Shown here: positions 9,021-17,192 of the stretch, in pieces
Layout of the letters: every line of letters starts with the position of its first letter
Position numbering within the stretch: position 1 is the stretch's first letter
Assembly (NCBI GenBank): GCA_000170815.1
Contig: ABCO01000004.1
Coordinates: 186,001-250,000, forward strand
Length of the DNA stretch: 64,000 nt
Reading direction: 5' to 3'
Origin: an unidentified eubacterium SCB49
GTDB lineage: Bacteria; Bacteroidota; Bacteroidia; Flavobacteriales; Flavobacteriaceae
Notes under the pieces: model-generated
The model's input: only the letters and a program-made list of their open reading frames with translations
The model's database searches: none
What the model was told of the DNA's origin: nothing
Program-made: the position numbers and the translations under genes

Positions 9021-9949
9021 TGGAAGGGATCACAAAAAAATTACAAAATACAGTTTTAATATTATTTCTAATTTGCCTTAGCATACAGCCTATTTTTGCT
9101 CAAAATGCACCACAAATTGCATCCACTCAAAGTGGAGAATCTGAACGTGCTCTAGCAAAAATAATGGTTGTACCATACAACAAGCAGTCTGAAGACGTTA
9201 GAACTGTCCTAGAAGAAAATCCACATATTAGAACAGCTGTTTCTATGGTAAAAGAAGCATTCGACCAAAGAGGTTGGTCTACTGTAGATTTTGTAGCAAA
9301 TTTAAGAGCGGCACAAGCAAATTCTGCTTTTACATCAGACAGACAATCAAATTTTAAATCAGATTTATTGACAACATCTGGTGCTGATTTTTACGTACAA
9401 GTAGATGTTCAAATAACTGAAAGTGGCTCACTAACAAATACAGTGTTAAACGTGACAGCATATGAAACTCATACTGGAGCAAGTTTTTCAAACAAAACGG
9501 GTACGGCTAAGTTTGCTACTAAAGATTATGATAAGCTAATTCAAAAAGCATTTGCTGGTATACAAGAAGAGTTTCTAAACACCTTAATGGTTAAGACTGA
9601 TGAAATTCGTGAGATTGGTCGTGCTTGTATGGTTGAGTTTAACTTAAGTGAAGAAACTGAAATTGATTTTGATACCGCTACCAAAGACAATGAGTATCTA
9701 AATGAACTTATTGAAGACTGGATTGCGACTAATGCTTATAAAGGTAGAGCAAATCTAAGTGGAGTATTAGAAAACAAAATGCTCTATGATGAAGTTAGAA
9801 TTCCGCTTTTTGATCAAGAAACAGGAAGACCTTATAATTTAAATAGGTTTGCTTCTTCTGTAATTAGATACCTTAGAAGTAAGGGGGTTCAGGCTAGTAG
9901 AAACATACACGGACAAAAATTATATATCACTATAAAATCTATGGAATAA
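9020..9949 (+). CDS. Conserved exported protein, CsgG-like operon
   Basis: A 309-residue protein with a signal peptide (cleavage near IFAQ, residue 28). The first half has a strand KIMVVPYN and a segment SGADFYVQVDVQI that recall TolB/CsgG-type folds. The second half (about 195-309) is a separate domain with many charged residues ending in YITIKSME. It resembles uncharacterised Bacteroidota proteins of the DUF6175 type, but I am not certain of that family. It is coupled at both ends by one-base TAATG overlaps, so the last three proteins of the operon are probably made in fixed ratio and act together in the periplasm. Confidence 0.6.
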   Translation: MEGITKKLQNTVLILFLICLSIQPIFAQNAPQIASTQSGESERALAKIMVVPYNKQSEDVRTVLEENPHIRTAVSMVKEAFDQRGWSTVDFVANLRAAQANSAFTSDRQSNFKSDLLTTSGADFYVQVDVQITESGSLTNTVLNVTAYETHTGASFSNKTGTAKFATKDYDKLIQKAFAGIQEEFLNTLMVKTDEIREIGRACMVEFNLSEETEIDFDTATKDNEYLNELIEDWIATNAYKGRANLSGVLENKMLYDEVRIPLFDQETGRPYNLNRFASSVIRYLRSKGVQASRNIHGQKLYITIKSME

Positions 9950-10854
9950 TGTTAAAAAATATTTTAAGATCAGGTATAATTTTTATTTTTTGTTTCTTGA
10001 ACACCTCTTTTTCATGGGCTCAAGATGATGTTTATCAAGCTAATTATACTTTTGATACACCAGAAGGCAGTAGGTTAGTTAGCAAAGCGCAATATGAACA
10101 CCTAACAGATATAGTTAAAGATTCTTACTCATCTAAAAATCTTTTTTCAAACCAAAGTCCTTTCATTATAGTACCAAAAATTAGGGTTCTTAGTGAAAAA
10201 ACTGCAGGTGAGGTTCAAGTAGTAAAGGTGGTAAAAGTTGAAATAAAGTTAAGCTCACAAGGTAAAAGTGACGACTATGTATTCAACACTATCAGAAAGG
10301 TTTTTACCCTTACTGCACCAGATGCAAAAGAAGCTATTTCTGACGCAATTAATAAGTTTAGTAGGAGTGCAAAAATCAAAACATTTTTTGATGAAAGCAA
10401 TCAAAACATAGTGTCTTTTTACCAAGATAATTGTGACAAACTATTAAGCACTGTTAAGGTAAATATTGAACGAGAAGAGTACGCTAAAGCAATTGCTCAC
10501 TTAAAATATGTTCCCGAATCTGTAACATGTTTTAAAGAAGCTGAAGGGATCATCACTAATATCTTTAAAGAATCTAAAGAAGAACATTGTAAGATATTAG
10601 TACAGAAAGCCCATGCTCAAGAAGTACTAAAAGATTACACTAAAGCTTTGTTTTATTTACAATTTATTGACCCTAGTGCAGACTGTTATGCTACCGCATC
10701 AGAACTAATTACGCACATAGGAGAACGAGTAGACGAACAAGTTTTACGTGATTTTGAAATGGAAAAACTCACATTTAGCAAATTATCCGACATTAAAAAA
10801 ATGGACCTTTTAGCTAAACACGTTGATAATTTAGAGGTAGTTATCAATGATTAG
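9949..10854 (+). CDS. Exported helical-repeat protein, CsgG-like operon
   Basis: A 301-residue protein with a signal peptide (cleavage near SWAQ, residue 25). Residues about 30-150 form a mixed domain. From about 155 the sequence turns helical and TPR-like, with evenly spread cysteines (DNCDKLL, VTCFKEAE, EHCKILV, ADCYATA) that could form disulfides in the periplasm. It overlaps the preceding gene by one base and is the last gene of the operon, followed by two terminator-like hairpins. No family is recognised. A scaffold role for the CsgG-like and LPP20-like partners is a guess. Confidence 0.6.
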   Translation: MLKNILRSGIIFIFCFLNTSFSWAQDDVYQANYTFDTPEGSRLVSKAQYEHLTDIVKDSYSSKNLFSNQSPFIIVPKIRVLSEKTAGEVQVVKVVKVEIKLSSQGKSDDYVFNTIRKVFTLTAPDAKEAISDAINKFSRSAKIKTFFDESNQNIVSFYQDNCDKLLSTVKVNIEREEYAKAIAHLKYVPESVTCFKEAEGIITNIFKESKEEHCKILVQKAHAQEVLKDYTKALFYLQFIDPSADCYATASELITHIGERVDEQVLRDFEMEKLTFSKLSDIKKMDLLAKHVDNLEVVIND

Positions 10855-10902
10855 TTAAGGGTTCAAACTCGACGCCAAATATTTTAGTCAGTTTTTTGTC
10901 AG

Positions 10903-10950
10903 GCAATCGTTATTTTGTGTGTAAACACTTATTTAGCGATTGCTTTTTTT
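10903..10950 (+). terminator. First terminator-like hairpin after the CsgG-like operon
   Basis: GCAATCG (10903-10909) pairs with CGATTGC (10937-10943), with an inner GTGT/ACAC pair, and is followed directly by seven T. The loop is long, so it may be weaker than the second hairpin. Confidence 0.55.
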
Positions 10951-10992
10951 ATAGCCATTCATTTTTAATAAAAATGAATGGCTATATTTTTT
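10951..10992 (+). terminator. Second, strong terminator after the CsgG-like operon
   Basis: A 16-bp perfect stem (10951-10966 with 10970-10985) has a 3-base loop and a T-run behind it. It follows the first hairpin without a gap, giving a tandem stop. Confidence 0.85.
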
Positions 10993-11046
10993 TAAACAAA
11001 GTATATTAAAATCCATGCATACAATTTACGTTCTCATTAAATAAGC

Positions 11047-11054
11047 TAATTTTG
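11047..11054 (+). promoter_or_regulatory. Candidate -7 box for the methyltransferase-fold gene
   Basis: TAATTTTG matches the Bacteroidota TAnnTTTG element exactly and lies 50 bases before the ATG at 11105. No clear TTG at -33 was found. Confidence 0.4.
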
Positions 11055-11104
11055 AGTCATAAAACAGACAACTGTTTACTTAAAAAGATATTATTCAAAA
11101 ATTC

Positions 11105-11755
11105 ATGAAAAAAATACTGAGTTATCTATGGCCTTTAACAACAGATACTTTTGATTCTGCAACAAATGGAGCATTAGAAATAGTTATCTATAATGGCAAA
11201 AAAATGCTTAATTCTAAAGACGCCAATTATTCTTATGGCTCGCTCCAAAAGATTTTAGAATTTGCTTTGAATAAAATCAAATTAACAGACACAAAACAAA
11301 TATTGCTACTTGGACTAGGTGGCGGTAGTGTTATTTATTCTTTAAGGGATAAATTTGGGTATACTGGTCATATTCATGCTGTAGAGATTGATGAAACAAT
11401 GATATCAATTGCAAAAAATGATTTTAATATTTGCTCTTCAAATAATTTAGAAATTAGCCAACAAGATGCCTTTAAATTTGTTCAGGAAAACAACAAAAAA
11501 CAAGACTTAATCATCATTGATATTTTTATTAATAACGAAGTGCCAAGTCAATTTTACTCCCCGTTGTTTTGTGAGCGTATCTCGGCATTATTAAACAAAA
11601 ATGGATCTTTTATTTTTAATTTAGGCATTAGCGGAAAAATGACAATCAACACAGATAATGTGATTCAATATTTTGAAGATTCACCTCATTTTGAAACTTC
11701 ACTTCTAAAGAATATTGAAGGTACAAACAACCTACTTATTGGTAAAAAAATCTAA
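11105..11755 (+). CDS. Spermidine synthase-like SAM-dependent protein
   Basis: A 216-residue protein with the Rossmann methyltransferase fold of the spermidine synthase family: LLLGLGGGSV (SAM loop), HAVEIDE (acidic residue at the end of strand 2), QQDAFKFV and DLIIIDIF. It is shorter than true SpeE (about 280) and lacks the N-terminal beta domain. The aminopropyl-transfer residues cannot be confirmed. It could be a methyltransferase or a polyamine-synthase relative of unknown substrate. It converges with the OmpA-like gene with only 3 bases between stops and no terminator. Confidence 0.65.
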   Translation: MKKILSYLWPLTTDTFDSATNGALEIVIYNGKKMLNSKDANYSYGSLQKILEFALNKIKLTDTKQILLLGLGGGSVIYSLRDKFGYTGHIHAVEIDETMISIAKNDFNICSSNNLEISQQDAFKFVQENNKKQDLIIIDIFINNEVPSQFYSPLFCERISALLNKNGSFIFNLGISGKMTINTDNVIQYFEDSPHFETSLLKNIEGTNNLLIGKKI

Positions 11756-11758
11756 TTT

Positions 11759-12730
11759 CTACTCATTAAGCAACTTGCTTATCTCATCTAGTTTTGGTGT
11801 TAGCACTACTTCTATTCGTCTATTTTTTGCTTTACCTTCGCTAGTGTTATTGCTAGCTATTGGCGCGTATTCTCCTCGACCTGCTGCGGTAAGGTTCTCT
11901 TTAGGTATATTATTATTTTCGGTTAAAATAGCTACGATCGCTGTTGCTCTTTTTGTAGAAAGGTCCCAATTATCTTTAATCAACCCTTTTTCTCCATAAG
12001 GCACATTATCTGTATGCCCTTCTATTAAAACTGCAATCTCTTTATTATCCCCAAGCACTTTACCTAAAGCTACAACAGCTTCTCGTCCTCGTGAGTTTAC
12101 ATCCCAGCTTCCACTTTCAAACAAAAGCTTGTTTTCCATAGACACATAAACTTTACCCTCACGTTGTTCTACGGTAAGCCCATTACCTTCAAAACTTGTT
12201 AAAGCTGCAGAAATCGCATTTTTTAACGCGTCCATTTGGGCTTCTTTTGCTGCAATAATTCCTTCAAGCTCTAAAACACGAGCAGCACTAGCATCTAAGT
12301 TATTTTGTGCTCGTTTAAGTACTTTTTCTTGCTCAATTAAGTCTGCTTCTTTTGTATTTAAAATCCTTTCTTTAGCTTCTAACTCTGTTAATAACGCTCT
12401 ATTTCTATCTAAGTTCTCAGAAAGATTTTCACTGCTGTTTGCTTCTAGAGCATCATAATCTCCTTTTATCTTATCATATTTAGCTTGAGCTCCAGCTAGA
12501 TCCATAGCTAATTGTGTTTTATCACTTTTACATTTTTGCAAATCTTCTTTTATTTGCTCAAGACCAATACTTGAAGCCCCTTCAACATTATCTAACTGCG
12601 ACATTAAGGAGGCATTTTCAACCTTTAATGCCTCGTATTTATCTTGTAAATCTTCATGAATCTTTCCAGATACACAACTAGAGAGTACCGTTGTAATAGC
12701 GGCAGTATAAATTATATTTTTAAAGGTCAT
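11759..12730 (-). CDS. OmpA family lipoprotein with coiled coil
   Basis: The start at 12730 was chosen because it places a lipoprotein signal directly at the N-terminus, with lipobox VLSSC (C19); a longer start at 12766 would bury it. Residues about 20-165 form a long alpha-helical coiled coil. The C-terminal 120 residues are an OmpA-type peptidoglycan-binding domain: IEGHTDNVPYG, NWDLSTKRATAIV, GRGEYAPIASN and KNRRIEVVL. It would anchor the outer membrane to the cell wall, with the coiled coil spanning the periplasm. 323 residues. Confidence 0.88.
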   Translation of the reverse strand: MTFKNIIYTAAITTVLSSCVSGKIHEDLQDKYEALKVENASLMSQLDNVEGASSIGLEQIKEDLQKCKSDKTQLAMDLAGAQAKYDKIKGDYDALEANSSENLSENLDRNRALLTELEAKERILNTKEADLIEQEKVLKRAQNNLDASAARVLELEGIIAAKEAQMDALKNAISAALTSFEGNGLTVEQREGKVYVSMENKLLFESGSWDVNSRGREAVVALGKVLGDNKEIAVLIEGHTDNVPYGEKGLIKDNWDLSTKRATAIVAILTENNNIPKENLTAAGRGEYAPIASNNTSEGKAKNRRIEVVLTPKLDEISKLLNE

Positions 12731-12812
12731 TTTGTAATATTTAAATAAGATTAAAACCAGGAACATTTCCGAAGAAAAAAAGCTCTTGTTTATTTTGTTT
12801 AAAGATGCCCGT

Positions 12813-13583
12813 TTAAGCAGACATATCTAGCTCTACCATATGTGGACAATGATCACTATGCACAGCAGCTGGCAATATAACGGCTCTTTTTATCTTTTCT
12901 TTTAAAGGCGTAGCAACCATGTTATAATCTATACGCCAACCTTTATTATTTGCGCGCGCATTTGCACGATAACTCCACCACGTATAATTGTCTGGCTCTT
13001 TGTTTAAAAATCTAAAACTATCTATAAAACCACTGTCAATAAAATTTCCTAACCACTCACGCTCTACAGGTAAAAATCCACTAGAATTTTTATTTGACAC
13101 AGGGTTATGAATGTCTATAGCTTCGTGACAAATATTATAATCACCACAAATAACTAGATTAGGAATCTCTTTTTTTAGTTCATTTACATAATCCTGAAAA
13201 AGCGCCATATACTCTAGTTTATGATCTAATCTCGCACTGTTTGTTCCGCTTGGCAAATACAAACTCATTATGCTTACACCGTCATAATCTACTCTAATAT
13301 TTCGGCCTTCAAAATCCATAGATTCAATTCCGGTACCATACTCAATATGATTGGGTTCATTTTTACAAAATATAGCCACGCCACTATAGCCTTTCTTTTG
13401 GGCACTAAACCAGTAGTGGTATGGATAACCTGCTGCTACAATGGCATCTGTATCTACCTGATCTTGGTTTGCTTTAGTTTCTTGTATGCAAACAACATCT
13501 GCATCTGTTTGTGTAAGCCAAGTAAGCATTTCTTTGCGCATGGCTGCACGAATTCCGTTAACGTTATAACTAAGTATTTTCAT
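12813..13583 (-). CDS. xth: Exodeoxyribonuclease III (AP endonuclease family)
   Basis: The start at 13583 gives MKILSYNVNGIRAA, the family's normal N-terminus; an upstream ATG at 13649 would add 22 unrelated residues. Motifs of the EEP nuclease fold are complete: QETKANQDQ (metal-binding glutamate), YSGVAIF, CGDYNICH (Asp/Asn pair) and the C-terminal SDHCPHMVEL (catalytic histidine). 256 residues is the usual size. The enzyme cuts DNA at abasic sites and removes 3' blocks in base excision repair. It is cytosolic and probably transcribed on its own. Confidence 0.93.
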   Translation of the reverse strand: MKILSYNVNGIRAAMRKEMLTWLTQTDADVVCIQETKANQDQVDTDAIVAAGYPYHYWFSAQKKGYSGVAIFCKNEPNHIEYGTGIESMDFEGRNIRVDYDGVSIMSLYLPSGTNSARLDHKLEYMALFQDYVNELKKEIPNLVICGDYNICHEAIDIHNPVSNKNSSGFLPVEREWLGNFIDSGFIDSFRFLNKEPDNYTWWSYRANARANNKGWRIDYNMVATPLKEKIKRAVILPAAVHSDHCPHMVELDMSA

Positions 13584-13698
13584 AGGTGCTAAAGTAAATA
13601 ACATTGTATTTTTACCCATCGTATACACAGAAAGGTTTTCCATAAACAATCAACAAAATAAAAGACTGTCTTCATAGTTGTATATATAGTCAATCTTT

Positions 13699-16600
13699 AT
13701 GCGCAATTTACTTACTTGCTTATTTGTTTTATTTGCCGCAATAACTTCTTTTGAAGCTCTTGCGCAAGATGATAGCGCCACCTATAGAGTTAAAAAAGTT
13801 GCCGTCACAGATAGCATAAAAGTAGACAGCATTGCATTAAACCCAGCTTATTTTAAAGTCTACCAGAACGACAAACAGATAGATAGTCTATTGTACCAAA
13901 TAGACTACAACACAGGTATAATGCGTACTTCAGAAATATTAAACAGTCAAGATTCTCTTACAATAGAATACCTACGCTACCCAAAATTTTTGACTAAAAA
14001 GTATTATGAGTTTGATGAAAATTTAATTGTTCCAGACAGTGATAACGCTGCAAGATTAGTCACACTAGGCAAAACAAACATAAATAAAGAATATACGCCT
14101 TTTGAAGGTCTCACCACATCTGGAAACATCTCTCGAGGGATTACCGCAGGTAATAATCAAAATGCCGTAGTAAATTCTTCGCTCGATCTACAAATTACAG
14201 GTCAGTTAAATGATAAAGTTGCCATAAGAGCTTCTTTACAAGATTCTAATTTACCTTCTCAAACGGGTGGTTATTCTCAAAACCTAGATGAGTTTGACCA
14301 AATATTCATTGAACTTTATGCTGAAAAATGGAATATACGTGCTGGTGATATAGATCTTCAAAATTCAGAAAGCTATTTTGCTTCTTTCACAAAAAAAGTA
14401 CAAGGAATTTCTTTAAGCGGTATCGTAGAACATAAAGATGGTAGTACTACAAAAGCTTATGCCTCAGGCGCTATTGTACGTGGTGTTTTTACTAGCAGTG
14501 AGATCTTACCTCAAGAAGGAAATCAAGGCCCTTATAAGCTTATTGGACCTAATGGCGAGCTCTATGTGCTTATCGTTTCTGGTAGTGAACGAGTATACGT
14601 TAATGGAATACCTATAGAGCGAGGGGCAAATAAAGATTATATAATAGATTATAATGCGGGTGAAATAAAATTTAACCCAACCTACCCTATTGATGCTACA
14701 ATGAGAATACAAGTTGAGTATCAATTTACAGACCGAAACTACACTCGTTTTATAGGTTATGGAGGTGGAGAGTACACTTCAGAAAAACTAAATATTGGGG
14801 CTTATGTATATTCTGAAAACGATTCTAAAAACCAGCCTTTACAACAAAATTTATCTGAAGAACAAGTAGAGGTATTACAACAAGCAGGTGATGATAGTGA
14901 TTTAATGACAGCCCCATCTGCTGTTGAAGACACCTATTCTGAAAATAAAATTCTCTATAGAAAAGAAACCCTGAATGGAGTCGAGATTTTTATCTATACA
15001 CCTACTGAACAAGAAGACCTTTACAATGTAAGTTTTACCAATGTAGGTGTAGGTAATGGTAATTATATACTGAGTAATACAAATGCCATTTCTAATATTT
15101 TTGAATACATCAATCCCGTTAATGGCATCCCACAAGGTGAATACGAACCTATTACACAGCTTAATGCACCCGAAAAACTACAAATTGCAGGTGTACACGG
15201 TACTTATAATCCATCAGAAAAAACAAATATTAATTTTGAACTTGCTGGTAGTAAAAAAGACCTCAACTTATTTTCATCAATTGATGATGATGACAATACT
15301 GGTGTTGCAGCGCATTTAAACATAGAACAGCAAATGCTGCAAACCAAAGATTCTTTAAGTATAAAAGCCTTTGGAAATGTAGATTATGTTGATGAAAAAT
15401 TCAACAATATTGAAAGGTTATATAATATAGAGTTTGATCGCGACTGGAATTTATTATCATTAACAGAGGGAAACCAAAGTTTAATCACAACCGGAATAGA
15501 AGTTCATGACATAAAAAACGGAATGGCACGCTATGAATTTCAGCATTTAGGATTTTCAGATAGTTTTACAGGAAATCGCCATTTACTTTTCGGAAATCTT
15601 AAAAAAGGGAAATTACAATCAAACATAAACACAAGTTATTTAAAGAGTAAAGGAGATAGTATAAATTCAGACTTTTTCAGAATAAAAAATAGAACGTCTT
15701 ATTCTCTTAATAAATCTTGGGTGGGAGCCACCTTAGATATCGAAGATAATGTGGCTTCTTATAACGCAGAAACAAGAGCAAAAAACTCATTAACAGATTT
15801 AAGTCAACGCTATAAAGACTATGGTGTTTTTGCGGGATTAGGAGACAGCACAAAGGTGTATGTAGCGGCTTATTATAAATACAGAGTGACAGATAGCTTA
15901 CAGGATAACCTATTACAGCGCGTTAATAACACTAACACATATGGGTTAAGTGCTACTGTAATTAAAACAAAAGAAGCCCAATTATCTTTACAAGCGCAAT
16001 ACAGAGCTCTTGATCAAAAATTTACAGAAGACGAAACTTCTTTAAATACTCAAATACGTTATGCTCAATCACTTTTTAAAAATGGAATTCGCTTTAATAC
16101 CACAGTAGAATCTAATAGTGGGGTAATCGCACAACAAGATTTTACTTATCTAGAAGTAGAACCTGGTCAAGGTTTTTATACTTGGATAGATTATAATGAA
16201 AATGGAATACAAGAATTAGAAGAGTTTGAAATTTCACAATTTATAGACGAAGCAAACTATGTACGCGTATTATTACCTAATCAAACCTACATTAAAATTA
16301 GACAAAACATCTTTAGCCAAACATTGACATTAAACCCAAAACAATGGGTAAATGCAGAAAATTTCAGAAAACTATTAAGTAATTTTTACAATCAAACATC
16401 CTACTCTATAGACAGAAAAGTAAAACGTAGTAATGAAGCCTTTGCTATAAATCCATTTAAAGATGGTGCCGAGGACCAACTGGGTTTAAACCTTAATTTT
16501 AGAAATGTCCTTTTCTTCAATAAAGGAAAACAGCATTATACTACTAGCTACACCTATTCATCTACTAAAAGTGATAATTTAATATCATTGGGCCTTCAAG

Positions 16601-17130
16601 AAAACACATTACAGAGTCATTTGTTACAATTTACGCACAAGGTTCAAGAACAATGGGTCTTTAATCTAAAAGCTTCTACTGGAACTAATGGAAGTGCTTC
16701 AGAAAATTTCAGTAGTAGAAATTACACCCTAGCTTTACAGGATGTAGCCCCTAAGATTTCATATTTAGCAAGCCCACAAACACGTTTTGACCTAACGTAT
16801 ACATTAGGAATAAAAGAAAATAAAATAGGAGACCTAGAGCGATTACAACAAAATAAAATAACCACTGGTTTTCTTCACACCAATGCAGATAAGTTTTCTA
16901 TAAACGGAGAAGTATCTTATATAAACAATGATTTTGAAGGAAGCGAATTTTCGCCTGTTGCTTATCAAATATTAGAAGGTTTACAATCTGGAACAAATTT
17001 TACTTGGCAATTATTATTTCAGAAAAAAATAACTAAGTACTTAGATTTAAACTTAAGTTATTTAGGAAGAGACACAGAAACAGCAAAAAGTATTCACACG
17101 GGTACGGTACAGTTAAGAGCCTACTTTTAA
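13699..17130 (+). CDS. Very large predicted outer-membrane protein, function unknown
   Basis: A 1143-residue protein with a signal peptide (cleavage near ALAQ, residue 23). The N-terminal 110 residues are a strand-rich extracytoplasmic domain with repeated acidic turns. The middle contains the segments SGNISRGITAGNNQNAVV and LQDSNLPSQTGGYSQ, then many alternating hydrophobic/polar strands to the C-terminus, which ends in VQLRAYF. A final aromatic residue is the usual outer-membrane beta-barrel signal. About 20-30 strands could fit. There is no TonB box or plug and no T9SS tail. A short Asp/Glu-rich loop DYNENGIQELEEFE could bind calcium. I do not recognise a named family; it appears to be an uncharacterised Bacteroidota barrel. 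Confidence 0.75.
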   Translation: MRNLLTCLFVLFAAITSFEALAQDDSATYRVKKVAVTDSIKVDSIALNPAYFKVYQNDKQIDSLLYQIDYNTGIMRTSEILNSQDSLTIEYLRYPKFLTKKYYEFDENLIVPDSDNAARLVTLGKTNINKEYTPFEGLTTSGNISRGITAGNNQNAVVNSSLDLQITGQLNDKVAIRASLQDSNLPSQTGGYSQNLDEFDQIFIELYAEKWNIRAGDIDLQNSESYFASFTKKVQGISLSGIVEHKDGSTTKAYASGAIVRGVFTSSEILPQEGNQGPYKLIGPNGELYVLIVSGSERVYVNGIPIERGANKDYIIDYNAGEIKFNPTYPIDATMRIQVEYQFTDRNYTRFIGYGGGEYTSEKLNIGAYVYSENDSKNQPLQQNLSEEQVEVLQQAGDDSDLMTAPSAVEDTYSENKILYRKETLNGVEIFIYTPTEQEDLYNVSFTNVGVGNGNYILSNTNAISNIFEYINPVNGIPQGEYEPITQLNAPEKLQIAGVHGTYNPSEKTNINFELAGSKKDLNLFSSIDDDDNTGVAAHLNIEQQMLQTKDSLSIKAFGNVDYVDEKFNNIERLYNIEFDRDWNLLSLTEGNQSLITTGIEVHDIKNGMARYEFQHLGFSDSFTGNRHLLFGNLKKGKLQSNINTSYLKSKGDSINSDFFRIKNRTSYSLNKSWVGATLDIEDNVASYNAETRAKNSLTDLSQRYKDYGVFAGLGDSTKVYVAAYYKYRVTDSLQDNLLQRVNNTNTYGLSATVIKTKEAQLSLQAQYRALDQKFTEDETSLNTQIRYAQSLFKNGIRFNTTVESNSGVIAQQDFTYLEVEPGQGFYTWIDYNENGIQELEEFEISQFIDEANYVRVLLPNQTYIKIRQNIFSQTLTLNPKQWVNAENFRKLLSNFYNQTSYSIDRKVKRSNEAFAINPFKDGAEDQLGLNLNFRNVLFFNKGKQHYTTSYTYSSTKSDNLISLGLQENTLQSHLLQFTHKVQEQWVFNLKASTGTNGSASENFSSRNYTLALQDVAPKISYLASPQTRFDLTYTLGIKENKIGDLERLQQNKITTGFLHTNADKFSINGEVSYINNDFEGSEFSPVAYQILEGLQSGTNFTWQLLFQKKITKYLDLNLSYLGRDTETAKSIHTGTVQLRAYF

Positions 17131-17145
17131 GTCATTTTTATATAA

Positions 17146-17172
17146 AAAAAGGGAGCAATTTGCTCCCTTTTT
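17146..17172. terminator. Bidirectional terminator
   Basis: A 12-bp stem (17146-17157 with 17161-17172) with a 3-base loop has A and T runs on both sides. It lies between the convergent barrel gene and T9SS gene. Confidence 0.88.
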
Positions 17173-17192
17173 CAGTTTTTAAATACCTTGAA

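Noticed and set aside
7614..10854. Curli secretion operon (csgEFG)
   Set aside because: No CsgE, CsgF or curlin repeat protein is present, and the CsgG-like protein lacks a lipobox and the usual membrane hairpins.
11715..11999. Plus-strand frame of 94 codons over the OmpA-like gene
   Set aside because: It is antisense to the peptidoglycan-binding domain, whose motifs are clear on the minus strand.
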